A stretch of DNA of 35,267 nt from Phytopseudomonas daroniae (GTDB lineage Bacteria > Pseudomonadota > Gammaproteobacteria > Pseudomonadales > Pseudomonadaceae), in contig NZ_QJUI01000032.1 of assembly GCF_004327285.1 (NCBI RefSeq), positions 1-35,267 of the forward strand, in the 5' to 3' direction. This document shows positions 7,145-15,475 of this stretch, piece after piece (the stretch's first letter is position 1; each line of letters starts with the position of its first letter). The notes below the pieces were generated by a model that saw nothing but the letters and a program-made list of their open reading frames with translations, searched no databases and had not been told where the DNA came from. The position numbers and the translations under genes were made by a program.

Positions 7145-7200
7145 ACGGTGTCTGCCAGATCACCTTCCCCCATCGGGTGGTCTGGTAGATGCCGTTTTTA
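7145..7200 (+). terminator. Strong plus-strand Rho-independent terminator
   Basis: Twenty consecutive bases (7145-7164) pair with 7176-7195 when G-U pairs are allowed, leaving an 11-nt loop. The stem runs directly into TTTTTATTT. On the minus strand no T-tract follows, so it acts on plus-strand transcripts. It lies 165 bp after the stop codon of the small gene at 6663 and may also end a small RNA. Confidence 0.75.
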
Positions 7201-7234
7201 TTTGCAACGCTCTGGCACTTTTTACGGGCAAAGA

Positions 7235-7258
7235 AAAACCCGGCCGAAGCCGGGTTTT
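7235..7258 (-). terminator. oprF terminator
   Basis: A perfect 10-bp stem AAAACCCGGC/GCCGGGTTTT (7235-7244/7249-7258) with loop CGAA lies 18 bp past the oprF stop. On the minus strand it is followed by a run of T (TTTTTCTT). The symmetrical A/T flanks could make it bidirectional. Confidence 0.9.
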
Positions 7259-7275
7259 CCTGAAACCTGAGCCTA

Positions 7276-8256
7276 TTACTGGGCTTGGGCTTCTACTTCA
7301 GCTTCTACACGACGGTTGATCGCGCGGCCTTCTTCGGTAGCGTTGTCAGCAACCGGACGGGACTCACCGTAGCCAGCGGAGTTGACGCGCTGGGAATCAA
7401 CACCGTACTGGTTGACCAGGACGTCACGAACAGCGCTTGCACGACGCTCGGACAGTTTCTGGTTGTAAGCGTCGGTACCAACGGAGTCGGTGTGACCTTC
7501 AACAGTAGTGCTGGTTTGCGGGTACTGGTTCATGAAGTCAGCCAGGTTCTTGATGTCACCATAGCTTTCTTCTTTGACAGCGGATTTGTCGAAGTCGAAC
7601 TTGACGTCCAGCTCAACGCGGACGACCTGAGGCGCTTCTTCAACGACCGGAGCCGGCTCTGGGATCGGCTCTGGAGCCGGCTCAGTGACCTGGGCGACCT
7701 GACGGGTGCTGCCACCGAAGTTCAGACCGACACCAACGCCAGCTTGCCACTCGGTGTCACCCTGGTCGATGTTGTACAGGGCATCCACACCAGCGCGAGC
7801 GTAGAAGATTTCGGTGAAGTAGTACTTGGCACCAGCGCCGGCGATAGCCAGAGTGGAGTGGTTACGACCACCGCTGTTGGCGTCGCCGATGCTCTGATGA
7901 CCGAAGCCACCGGAAACGTAGGGACGCAGGCCTACACCAGGCTGGCCGAAGTGGTAGATGGCCTTCAGATCAGTCAGGTTGCCCTTGATGTTCTTGCTGC
8001 CAGCAGCGCCTTCGCCACGCAGGTCGTGGTATTCGCCATAGGACAACGCCAGCTCGACATCGTCGGTCAGGTAGTAACCAACGCTGCCGCCGAACAGGTT
8101 GCCTTCGTCGTGAGCGAAGTCACGTTGGGTGTCGGTGAAATAGCGATTAGCAAAGCCTTCCACCTCGACAGCGCCTTGGCCTTGAGCCAGCACGCCCATG
8201 GAGGTAGCGGCTACCAAGGAGCCAATGACTACGCCTAAGGTGTTTTTCAGTTTCAT
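7276..8256 (-). CDS. oprF: Major outer membrane porin OprF
   Basis: This 326-residue protein is OprF, the main structural porin of Pseudomonas, which links the outer membrane to peptidoglycan. It shows a signal peptide (about 1-24, ending VLAQG), an N-terminal eight-stranded OmpA-like barrel (about 25-180), a Pro/Glu/Ala linker (about 185-205: EPAPEPIPEPAPVV) and an OmpA C-terminal domain (about 215-326) with TTVEGHTDSVGTDAYN and NRRVEAEVEA. No cysteine is present, unlike the P. aeruginosa protein, which carries Cys pairs near the linker. The ATG follows GGGGAT. It lies downstream of sigX, whose sigma factor is known to drive oprF in P. aeruginosa, with about 100 bp between the genes, and has a strong terminator of its own. 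Confidence 0.97.
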   Translation of the reverse strand: MKLKNTLGVVIGSLVAATSMGVLAQGQGAVEVEGFANRYFTDTQRDFAHDEGNLFGGSVGYYLTDDVELALSYGEYHDLRGEGAAGSKNIKGNLTDLKAIYHFGQPGVGLRPYVSGGFGHQSIGDANSGGRNHSTLAIAGAGAKYYFTEIFYARAGVDALYNIDQGDTEWQAGVGVGLNFGGSTRQVAQVTEPAPEPIPEPAPVVEEAPQVVRVELDVKFDFDKSAVKEESYGDIKNLADFMNQYPQTSTTVEGHTDSVGTDAYNQKLSERRASAVRDVLVNQYGVDSQRVNSAGYGESRPVADNATEEGRAINRRVEAEVEAQAQ

Positions 8257-8361
8257 CCGTTAAATCCCCATCTATGAGTGATTGATTCACATGCAGGTAG
8301 ACATGCGAGTCGTCAGTAAGTTTAAAAAAACTCACCTATGCCAGTGAAAGTTCGCCCCGAA

Positions 8362-8952
8362 CTAACTTTCGGTAACGCCTGCAAACTTCTCCCGCAATCT
8401 GTCTAACGCGCGTTTGTAGCGCATTTTCGTGGCGCTGAGCCCCATGTGCATGATGTCAGCAATTTCCTGAAATTCCAGTTCTGCAACAAAACGCAACACC
8501 AGAATTTCACGGTCAATCGGATTCACATGCACGAGCCAGCGATCCAGACCACCTCGATCCTCTATTTTAGGCGCCTTTTCTTCAGACGCCTCTTCCAGTG
8601 GATCCAAACTTAGCGCGTCCATTAAACGACGCTTGCGACGCTCCTTGCGATACTGCGTGATGCATTCATTGTAAGTAATGCTGTAGAGCCAGGTCTTGAA
8701 CTTGGACTTCCCTTCGAAGTTCTTCAACCCATACAGAACTTTCAACATCACTTCCTGACAGACATCGTCCGCGTCGCGATCGTTCCCTAAATATCGTGCG
8801 CATACATTGAACAAGGTGCGCTGGTAACGCCGCATCAGCTCCTCGTATGCGCGAGTGATGTGGAACAGCTCGTCATGGGCACGCGCCACCAGCTCCTCGT
8901 CGGAGAGCTCGCGTGGGTCATAGCGCAGTGACGGTGATTGGGGTGCGTTCAA
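8362..8952 (-). CDS. sigX: ECF sigma factor SigX
   Basis: This 196-residue extracytoplasmic-function sigma factor controls envelope and fatty-acid genes, including oprF, in P. aeruginosa. Region 2 is visible as YQRTLFNVCARYLGNDRDAD and GKSKFKTWLYSITYNECITQ, and region 4 as PIDREILVLRFVAELEFQEI followed by the HTH. The frame remains open upstream, but no ATG precedes the conserved start. I choose the TTG at 8952 (MNAPQSPSLRYDPREL), which matches the start and length I recall for P. aeruginosa SigX. A second TTG at 8967 would add five residues. No clear Shine-Dalgarno is present at either, suggesting weak or regulated translation. No anti-sigma gene is adjacent; the mechanosensitive-channel gene cmpX lies upstream. 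Confidence 0.93.
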   Translation of the reverse strand: MNAPQSPSLRYDPRELSDEELVARAHDELFHITRAYEELMRRYQRTLFNVCARYLGNDRDADDVCQEVMLKVLYGLKNFEGKSKFKTWLYSITYNECITQYRKERRKRRLMDALSLDPLEEASEEKAPKIEDRGGLDRWLVHVNPIDREILVLRFVAELEFQEIADIMHMGLSATKMRYKRALDRLREKFAGVTES

Positions 8953-9042
8953 AACAGATCGGGCCAACGGTCAGGACGAAAACAGCCAGCACCTGATATT
9001 ACAGGCCGCTGGCTGGGCGCACAGGGTAGCAGAAATGCCCTC

Positions 9043-9867
9043 TCAGCGGCTGCTTACCCGCTGCTCGAGCAGTATGCGGTTGGAGAACGAAACCAGCTCG
9101 CCGGAGCCCGTCAGCACTGTGGTTTTAACCGTACCGATCTCCTCGATCTGCCCTTCTATATCGCCCACTTCGATCTGCTGACCGACCTGATACAGCTCAC
9201 GCACATAGATGCCGGCGAGAATCTGGCTGGCCAGTTCCTTGCTGCCCAGACCCAGCGCCAGCGCGACCGCCAGCCCCACGGAAATCAGCACGATGGCGAT
9301 GACGTTGTTGAGCAGGTCGGTTTTCACTTCCAGTTGGCCGATGGCCACGGAGATGCTGATGATGATCACCAATCCCTGGGCCAGGCGTGCCAGGCCGTGG
9401 GCATAATCCAGTCCAACACCTTCCGCGGCGCCGCGCACCAGGCCACTGAGCAAGTGAGCCAGCACTACACCGGCCAGCAACACCAGCGCGGCACCGAACA
9501 CCTTGGGCAGATAGAGGGCGAGTACGTCCAGGGTCGCGGAGACACGCTCCAGGCCCAGCGATTCGGCAGCGGACACCAGGAATACCAGCAGCACGAACCA
9601 GTAGACGATCTTGCCAATCAGAGTCGAAACCGGAACCTGGAAGCCAGCGCGACCCAGGATCTTGGTCAGACCGGTGCCGGCCATCAGACGGTCGAGGCCG
9701 AGCTTTCCGAGCAGTTTGGAGAGCAGCGTATCGAGCAGCTTGGCGACGACGAAGCCGAGCAGCACCAGTACCAGCGCAACGAACAGATTGGGAATGAAGC
9801 CGGCGACTTTCGTCCACAACGCCGTCATCGCGGCGACCAGGCTATGAGTCCAGGGATCGAGTTCCAT
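9043..9867 (-). CDS. cmpX: Mechanosensitive ion channel family protein CmpX
   Basis: This 274-residue inner-membrane protein belongs to the small-conductance mechanosensitive (MscS-like) class and is equivalent to P. aeruginosa CmpX, encoded upstream of sigX. About five hydrophobic segments are seen, including PNLFVALVLVLLGFVVAKLL and FVLLVFLVSAAESLGL. The C-terminal MscS beta segment reads VGQQIEVGDIEGQIEEIGTV. The ATG at 9867 is chosen because it lies 1 bp after the stop of cfrX, indicating translational coupling; upstream in-frame starts would overlap cfrX. In P. aeruginosa CmpX affects SigX activity and envelope tension responses, and the same gene order suggests the same relation here. 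Confidence 0.92.
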   Translation of the reverse strand: MELDPWTHSLVAAMTALWTKVAGFIPNLFVALVLVLLGFVVAKLLDTLLSKLLGKLGLDRLMAGTGLTKILGRAGFQVPVSTLIGKIVYWFVLLVFLVSAAESLGLERVSATLDVLALYLPKVFGAALVLLAGVVLAHLLSGLVRGAAEGVGLDYAHGLARLAQGLVIIISISVAIGQLEVKTDLLNNVIAIVLISVGLAVALALGLGSKELASQILAGIYVRELYQVGQQIEVGDIEGQIEEIGTVKTTVLTGSGELVSFSNRILLEQRVSSR

Positions 9868-9868
9868 T

Positions 9869-10117
9869 TCATTCAGCCTTATCAGAAGAGCGAGCAGAAG
9901 CACGGCGACGTGACACCGGTGCCACGTGGGAAGAGCCGTTGTTGAGGGCGATCATCAGGGCGCCGGCCCAGTGCCCCATCAAGCCGAACAGGTCGCCTGC
10001 GCCGACCTGGCGGTTGGCGGTCTTCAGGACGCGGTTCAGGCAGGCGTCGTCATCGCGCGATGGCGAGGACGAGGTTTTCAACAGATCACGCAGAGATTCT
10101 TCAAATGGATCGTGCAT
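9869..10117 (-). CDS. cfrX: Small conserved protein CfrX
   Basis: This 82-residue protein corresponds by position and by its MHDPFEESLRDLLK opening to CfrX of the cmaX-cfrX-cmpX cluster of P. aeruginosa. It is hydrophilic at both ends, with a short moderately hydrophobic middle (LFGLMGHWAGALMIALNNG), and its function is unknown. The ATG at 10117 is preferred over an in-frame GTG at 10129 because GAGG lies 6 nt before it. It is tightly coupled to cmpX, with 1 bp between stop and start. The C-terminus is rich in Arg and Ser. Confidence 0.85.
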   Translation of the reverse strand: MHDPFEESLRDLLKTSSSPSRDDDACLNRVLKTANRQVGAGDLFGLMGHWAGALMIALNNGSSHVAPVSRRRASARSSDKAE

Positions 10118-10171
10118 GGCAGACCTCACAGAACGTCTTCGCTAGACGAAGCGCCTGAGACGCAAGTCACA

Positions 10172-11167
10172 TCAGACCCAACGCAAGCGCCGGAACAACA
10201 ACCACTGCCCGAAGCCGATGGTGAGCATCAGCAGGCAGGCGACAAGGAACCCGTAGGGGTTATCGGCCCCTGGAATACCACCGACATTAATGCCCAGCAG
10301 ACCGGTGACGAAGCTCATCGGCAGAAACACGCAGGTGATGATGCCGAAGCGGAACATGATGTGGTTCATGCGCACATCCATGCGCCGGTTTTCCGTTTCC
10401 AGCAGCAAGCCGATGCGTTCGCGAGTCAGTTCCAGCTCCTCGAGGTAACGCAGCAGTCGGTTGTTCAGCTCGTTCCAGTAGATGCTGTCCTCATGGCTCA
10501 ACCAGGGAAGTTGGCTGCGCGTCAGCTGCGCATAGATATCGCGTTGCGGCGACAGGAAACGCCGCAAACCCGCCGCGCGGCGACGGATCTGCAGCAGCAG
10601 GCCATGATCGGGCAAGGTGCGCTCATCGGCATCGACCTTCTCTTCCTGGGCGTCGACCCGTTCGGAGAGCTCGGTTACCAGATCCTCGACCTTGTCCGTC
10701 AGGTAATCGCTGAGCTGCAGCACCAGTTCAGAGGCGCTCTTGGGCCCTTTGCCAGCTTGCAGCCGGTCGATCAGATCCTCGGTGGCGCGCAGCGGACGCA
10801 GGCGCAGAGAGATGATGCGCCGCGCCTCGGCGAAGATTCGCACCGAAACCATGTCCTCGGGCTCGGCACCGGGGTTGAGGTTGACGCCACGCAGAAACAG
10901 CAGCAGTTCGTCATTGGGCAGCGGCAATGCTCGGGGCCGGGTATTTTCCTCGAGCAGCAGGTCGCAGGCGAACTCGCTCAGGCCACTGTCGCGCCGCAAC
11001 CAGCTTTGCGTCTGCGGATGACTACGATCCCAGTGCAGCCACAGGCTCTGTCCCTCATCCAGCTGCAATTCATCGAGTTGCTCGCGGGCCACTGCACGGG
11101 CACCACCTCTGCCATCCAGCACGAAGCCATGCACCAGGCCCCACTGCGCGTTGTCTTCCTCGTACAT
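10172..11167 (-). CDS. cmaX: CorA/ZntB-family divalent cation transporter CmaX
   Basis: This 331-residue protein has a large N-terminal cytoplasmic domain and two C-terminal membrane helices (about 270-290 and 303-323), the architecture of CorA-type channels. The signature loop after the first helix reads TGLLGINVGGIPGADNPYGF, with GIN in place of the CorA GMN, as in ZntB-type zinc transporters. It is equivalent to CmaX of P. aeruginosa, first gene of the cluster leading to cmpX and sigX. The ATG at 11167 is chosen because AGGGG lies 5 nt upstream; an in-frame GTG at 11173 overlaps that site. The gap to cfrX is about 54 bp. The transported ion (zinc or magnesium) is not certain. Confidence 0.9.
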   Translation of the reverse strand: MYEEDNAQWGLVHGFVLDGRGGARAVAREQLDELQLDEGQSLWLHWDRSHPQTQSWLRRDSGLSEFACDLLLEENTRPRALPLPNDELLLFLRGVNLNPGAEPEDMVSVRIFAEARRIISLRLRPLRATEDLIDRLQAGKGPKSASELVLQLSDYLTDKVEDLVTELSERVDAQEEKVDADERTLPDHGLLLQIRRRAAGLRRFLSPQRDIYAQLTRSQLPWLSHEDSIYWNELNNRLLRYLEELELTRERIGLLLETENRRMDVRMNHIMFRFGIITCVFLPMSFVTGLLGINVGGIPGADNPYGFLVACLLMLTIGFGQWLLFRRLRWV

Positions 11168-11217
11168 CAACACCCCTGATGATTCATGGCGACAGCCCGT
11201 TGAGCAACCGCACCCGG

Positions 11218-11703
11218 TTATTCGACTTGCAGCGCCTGCGGCGAGACGATGATGCCGTTGTTGTCGGCATACACGTATTCGCCCGGGCGAAAGGTCACGC
11301 CGCCGAAAGTGACCACCACGTTGAGGTCACCCAGACCGCGCTTTTCGGTCTTCATCGGATGACTACCGAGAGCCTGCACGCCGAGATGGGTCTGCGCCAG
11401 CACGTCGACGTCGCGCACGCAGCCGTAGATCACCATGCCTTCCCAGCCATTCTTTGCCGCTTTTTCCGCGATCATGTCGCCAAGCAGCGCACAGCGCAGG
11501 GACGCGCCGCCGTCGACCACCAGTACCTTGCCGGCGCCGGGCTGATCGGCCTGGGCCTTGACCAGCGAATTGTCCTCGAAGCATTTGACGGTGACGATCT
11601 GCCCAGCGAACGAGTCGCGGCCACCGAAATTACTGAACATCGGTTCCACGACGCTGACCAGCTCCGGGTTGGCGTCACACAAATCGGGCGTGATGTATTG
11701 CAT
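11218..11703 (-). CDS. rraA: RraA-family protein (ribonuclease activity regulator / HMG-CHA aldolase-like)
   Basis: This 161-residue protein matches the RraA family, which in E. coli binds and inhibits RNase E. Some Pseudomonas relatives instead act as 4-hydroxy-4-methyl-2-oxoglutarate or oxaloacetate-type lyases. The MQYITPDLCDANPELV opening, the GGRDSFAG block, the metal- and substrate-loop region VVDGGASLRCALLGD and VYGCVRDVD are visible (the last is read as VIYGCVRDVD). The Arg and Asp in GCVRDVD are the residues expected for aldolase activity. The ATG at 11703 is chosen for its GGAG site and because the protein then begins at the family's usual start. The neighbours are cmaX downstream and an alpha/beta hydrolase upstream, both same strand. 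Confidence 0.9.
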   Translation of the reverse strand: MQYITPDLCDANPELVSVVEPMFSNFGGRDSFAGQIVTVKCFEDNSLVKAQADQPGAGKVLVVDGGASLRCALLGDMIAEKAAKNGWEGMVIYGCVRDVDVLAQTHLGVQALGSHPMKTEKRGLGDLNVVVTFGGVTFRPGEYVYADNNGIIVSPQALQVE

Positions 11704-11811
11704 GGCGAAGCTCCTGAATAGGTGATCGAGGCCTGCAGCATAGTCTGATCGACTGCGCACATGGCCCGTGACCAAGCATCGCAGCGATTGACGAGGGCAA
11801 TCTTAGCCGGA

Positions 11812-12816
11812 TCACGGCGTGGCAGGAATGCCCGCCCCGTTTTCCGCCTGCGGCGCAGCCCGTGGCGATTGCCGCTCACCGTCCAGCCAACGACGCACCA
11901 GCGGCCAGACTTCGTCCTGCGCCTCCTTGCTGATCAGCATCTGCACGTGGCCGTAGTCCTGCTGAAATCCCTGAGCACGTCCCAGGCTGATGAACTCGCG
12001 ATCCTCCGATGCGAATTGCTCGAACAGTGCCCGGCATGCCGGAGGCGGACACTCGGCGTCGCCCTCGCCTGCGATCACCAGCACGGGCACCTGCACCTCA
12101 CTCAAACCCGCCCACCAGTCACGCTCGGCATCGCCGAAACGTCCGAACAGCCGATACCAGCGCAGCGTTTCCAGGGCGATACCGATTGGCTCATCCTCAG
12201 GCCCGCGCTTGAGCCGCGAGCCGGACAGCACCGTAAAACGCTTGAGCAGCAAACGCGCCAGCCACTCGATTGGCGGTACCTTGAGCAACCAGTAGCGGCG
12301 ACTGATTTCGGCCCCGAACAGGCCAACACTGGCTATCCCCACCTGCTGCAGATAGCCGCCTCCCAGTGCAGCGGCCAGGGTCAGGCCGCCCAGCGAATGG
12401 CCGAGCCAGTGAGCGGGCCGCGGATTCTTTTCAGCAACGAACGCCGCTATTGCCGGCAGGTCGTAACGCGCATAGTCAGCCACGCAGTTGTGACGATAGG
12501 CCAGGTTACGCGGCGACAGGCCGTGGCCGCGCATTTCCGCGATCCACACATCGAACCCCGCGCGAACCAGATATGGCGCCAGACCAATGCACTTGGGCGA
12601 ATACCAGAAACGACGGTTCGAGAAACTGCCGTGCAGCAGGATAACCGGCTCACCACGCACACCCTCCTGGCCCGCCACCGCCAGGCGGGTAAGTGCCAGC
12701 TCGACGCTGAAATCCAGGCTGTTGCCAGGCTTGAGACGGTAGACATCTTCACTCAGGTCGCCACGCAGTTCGGCACCGATCAGCGCAACGGGAAACAACT
12801 CACTACTGCTTTGCAT
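11812..12816 (-). CDS. Alpha/beta-fold hydrolase (probable esterase/lipase)
   Basis: This 334-residue protein has an alpha/beta hydrolase core. The oxyanion-hole region is EPVILLHGSFSNRRFW (about residue 57) and the nucleophile elbow is WLGHSLGGLTLAAAL (Ser about 145). A late Asp in VLVIAGEGDAECPP (about 255) and a His near the end (DYGHVQM) complete a catalytic triad. There is no signal peptide. A Pro-rich, probably unstructured tail ends the protein. It lies between rraA and ppsA in the same orientation, as I recall for P. aeruginosa. The substrate is unknown; esters or lipid-like molecules are likely. Confidence 0.85.
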   Translation of the reverse strand: MQSSSELFPVALIGAELRGDLSEDVYRLKPGNSLDFSVELALTRLAVAGQEGVRGEPVILLHGSFSNRRFWYSPKCIGLAPYLVRAGFDVWIAEMRGHGLSPRNLAYRHNCVADYARYDLPAIAAFVAEKNPRPAHWLGHSLGGLTLAAALGGGYLQQVGIASVGLFGAEISRRYWLLKVPPIEWLARLLLKRFTVLSGSRLKRGPEDEPIGIALETLRWYRLFGRFGDAERDWWAGLSEVQVPVLVIAGEGDAECPPPACRALFEQFASEDREFISLGRAQGFQQDYGHVQMLISKEAQDEVWPLVRRWLDGERQSPRAAPQAENGAGIPATP

Positions 12817-12875
12817 CTTCTTCGCTCTGGCACAGCCCGCTGCCGACTACGAAACATCCCCAGTCGGCAGGTCAT

Positions 12876-12901
12876 AAAAAAGGGCAGGTAGAACCTGCCC
12901 T
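12876..12901 (-). terminator. ppsA terminator
   Basis: GGGCAGG/CCTGCCC (12882-12888/12894-12900) forms a hairpin followed on the minus strand by TTTTTT, 26 bp after the ppsA stop. A second perfect 9-bp hairpin, CTGCCGACT/AGTCGGCAG (12840-12848/12862-12870), lies just beyond it without a T-tract. Confidence 0.9.
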
Positions 12902-12926
12902 CGGATCAACATTCAAGGCATGCCGG

Positions 12927-15299
12927 TCAGCTTTGCTGACCCTCGGCCAGGAAGAACCAGGTTTCCAGCACCGAATCCGGGTTCAGGGAAACGCTTTCGA
13001 TCCCCTGCTCCATCAACCACTTGGCCAGATCCGGGTGGTCGGAAGGCCCCTGGCCGCAGATACCGATGTACTTGCCCGCCTTGTTACAGGCGGCGATGGC
13101 ATTGGCCAGCAGCTTCTTGACCGCCGGATTACGCTCGTCGAACAGGTGAGCGACGATACCGGAGTCACGATCCAGGCCCAAGGTCAGCTGAGTCAGGTCG
13201 TTGGAGCCGATGGAGAAGCCGTCGAAGTACTCGAGGAACTCTTCGGCGAGAATGGCGTTGGACGGCAGCTCGCACATCATGATGACTTTCAGGCCATCCT
13301 GACCGCGCGCCAGACCGTTCTCGGCGAGCAGATCGACCACCTGCTTGGCTTCGCCCAGGGTACGCACGAACGGCACCATGATCTCGACGTTGGTCAGGCC
13401 CATCTCGTTGCGGACTTTCTTCAACGCCCGGCATTCCAGCTCGAAGCAGTCGCGGAACGATTCGCTGATGTAGCGCGAAGCGCCGCGGAAACCGAGCATC
13501 GGATTCTCTTCTTCCGGCTCGTACAACTTGCCGCCGATCAGGTTGGCGTATTCGTTGGACTTGAAGTCGGACAGGCGCACGATGACCTTCTTCGGCCAGA
13601 ACGCCGCGGCCAGGGTGCTGATGCCCTCGACCAGCTTTTCGACGTAGAAGCTCACCGGGTCATCGTAACCGGCGATGCGCTTCTCGACGCTTTCCCTGAT
13701 TTCCGGCGGCAGGCCGTCCATGTTCAGCAGCGCCTTGGGGTGCACACCGATCATGCGGTTGATGATGAATTCCAGGCGCGCCAGACCGATGCCGGCGTTG
13801 GGCAACTGGGCGAAATCGAAGGCGCGATCCGGGTTGCCGACGTTCATCATGATCTTGAACGGCAGTTCGGGCATGGCGTCGACGGAGTTCTTGCGAATGT
13901 CGAAGCCCAGCTCGCCCTCGAAGATGAAGCCGGTGTCGCCCTCGGCGCAGGAAACGGTCACGCCCTGACCGTCACGCAATACGTGGGTGGCATTGCCGCA
14001 GCCGACCACGGCCGGAATGCCCAGCTCACGGGCGATGATCGCCGCGTGGCAGGTACGCCCGCCACGGTTGGTGACGATGGCGCTGGCGCGTTTCATCACC
14101 GGCTCCCAGTCCGGATCGGTCATGTCGGAAACCAGCACGTCGCCGGGCTGAACCTTGTCCATTTCCGACACGTCGTTGATGACCCGCACCTTGCCGGCGC
14201 CAATCTTCTGACCGATGGCGCGACCTTCGACCAGCACGGTGCCAGTCTCCTTGAGCAGGTAACGCTCCATCACGGTGACGTTGGCGCGACTCTTCACGGT
14301 CTCGGGGCGGGCCTGGACGATGTACAGCTTGCCGTCGTCACCGTCCTTGGCCCATTCGATGTCCATCGGCCGGCCGTAGTGCTTCTCGATGATCACGGCC
14401 TGCTTGGCCAGTTCGGTGACTTCGGCATCGCTCAGGCAGAAGCGCGCGCGCTCGGCGCGGTCGACGTCGACCACCTTGACCGACTTGCCGGCCTTGGCTT
14501 CGTCGCCGTAGATCATCTTGATCGCCTTGCTACCCAGGTTGCGGCGCAGGATCGCCGGGCGACCGGCCTCGAGGGTGTGCTTGTGCACGTAGAATTCGTC
14601 AGGGTTGACCGCGCCCTGCACGACGGTCTCACCCAGGCCGTAGGCGCCGGTGATGAACACCACGTCACGGAAGCCCGATTCGGTATCGAGGGTGAACATC
14701 ACGCCGGCGGTGCCGGTTTCCGAACGCACCATGCGCTGCACGCCGGCAGACAGGGCGACCAGCTTGTGGTCGAAGCCCTGATGCACGCGGTAGGCGATGG
14801 CGCGGTCGTTGAACAGGGAAGCGAAGACTTCCTTGGCCGCACGAATGACGTTTTCCACGCCGCGGATATTGAGGAAGGTTTCCTGCTGGCCGGCGAAGGA
14901 AGCGTCCGGCAGATCCTCGGCGGTAGCCGAGGAGCGCACGGCCACGGCCATGTTGTCGTTGCCATTGGCCATGGCGGCGAAGGCGGTGCGGATCTGCTCA
15001 TTGAGTTCGGTTGGGAACTCGGCGTCCATCACCCACTGACGAATCTGCGCGCCGGTCTTGGCCAGGGCGTTGACGTCGTCGACATCCAGGGCGTCCAGGG
15101 CTTCGTGGATCTGCGCGTTGAGCCCACTTTGCTCAAGGAAGTCGCGATAGGCCTGGGCCGTAGTGGCGAAACCACCGGGAACCGAGACACCCGCCCCCGC
15201 CAGATTGCTGATCATCTCGCCGAGGGAGGCGTTCTTGCCCCCTACATGCTCGACATCGTGATTGCCGAGCTTATCGAGGGAAACTACGTACTCTGCCAA
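12927..15299 (-). CDS. ppsA: Phosphoenolpyruvate synthase
   Basis: This 790-residue enzyme converts pyruvate, ATP and water to PEP, AMP and phosphate for gluconeogenesis. The order is the N-terminal ATP-grasp domain (1-340: GGKNASLGEMISNL, AVRSSATAEDLPDASFAGQQ), the swivelling phosphohistidine domain with the catalytic His in GGRTCHAAIIARELGIPAV (about 420), and the C-terminal PEP-binding barrel (470-790) ending with the catalytic Cys in GICGQGPSDHPD. The start is TTG (15299) with GGAG about 10 nt upstream; no ATG is available ahead of the conserved MAEYVVSLDKLG. It is divergent from ppsR, which encodes the enzyme that switches PpsA off and on. Confidence 0.97.
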   Translation of the reverse strand: MAEYVVSLDKLGNHDVEHVGGKNASLGEMISNLAGAGVSVPGGFATTAQAYRDFLEQSGLNAQIHEALDALDVDDVNALAKTGAQIRQWVMDAEFPTELNEQIRTAFAAMANGNDNMAVAVRSSATAEDLPDASFAGQQETFLNIRGVENVIRAAKEVFASLFNDRAIAYRVHQGFDHKLVALSAGVQRMVRSETGTAGVMFTLDTESGFRDVVFITGAYGLGETVVQGAVNPDEFYVHKHTLEAGRPAILRRNLGSKAIKMIYGDEAKAGKSVKVVDVDRAERARFCLSDAEVTELAKQAVIIEKHYGRPMDIEWAKDGDDGKLYIVQARPETVKSRANVTVMERYLLKETGTVLVEGRAIGQKIGAGKVRVINDVSEMDKVQPGDVLVSDMTDPDWEPVMKRASAIVTNRGGRTCHAAIIARELGIPAVVGCGNATHVLRDGQGVTVSCAEGDTGFIFEGELGFDIRKNSVDAMPELPFKIMMNVGNPDRAFDFAQLPNAGIGLARLEFIINRMIGVHPKALLNMDGLPPEIRESVEKRIAGYDDPVSFYVEKLVEGISTLAAAFWPKKVIVRLSDFKSNEYANLIGGKLYEPEEENPMLGFRGASRYISESFRDCFELECRALKKVRNEMGLTNVEIMVPFVRTLGEAKQVVDLLAENGLARGQDGLKVIMMCELPSNAILAEEFLEYFDGFSIGSNDLTQLTLGLDRDSGIVAHLFDERNPAVKKLLANAIAACNKAGKYIGICGQGPSDHPDLAKWLMEQGIESVSLNPDSVLETWFFLAEGQQS

Positions 15300-15475
15300 G
15301 GTGATCTCTCCACTTCAGTGTTGGAAAAGCTCATGGGGCTGGAAAAGTCGACGGCTTGCGCCGTGCGGACAATGGCCTGGCCCTGGAAAATAAGTAACAA
15401 TGCAAGCCCATCGGGGCCCGCAAAAACCGGCCCATCATAGCCAAGATTCGCTCTCAGCTTAAGGCCATTGTCGCA

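Noticed and set aside
6991..7188. 65-codon open frame after the SOS gene
   Set aside because: No ribosome-binding site and it runs into the strong terminator hairpin.
6981..7230. tRNA gene in the gap before oprF
   Set aside because: A GGTTCGA-like string occurs on the minus strand but no acceptor or anticodon stem fits.
7285..8238. 317-codon plus-strand frame opposite oprF
   Set aside because: OprF on the other strand is certain; the antisense product is a repetitive Val/Gly/Ser-rich shadow.
8938..11179. Plus-strand open frames of 335 and 417 codons opposite cmpX, cfrX and cmaX
   Set aside because: His/Gln-rich mirror translations without domain signatures; the minus-strand genes match known proteins.
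12933..15440. 835-codon open frame on the plus strand opposite ppsA
   Set aside because: It is the mirror of a highly conserved enzyme; the translation is Ala/Gly/Val/Gln-rich with no recognisable domain. High GC third positions of ppsA keep the opposite frame open.
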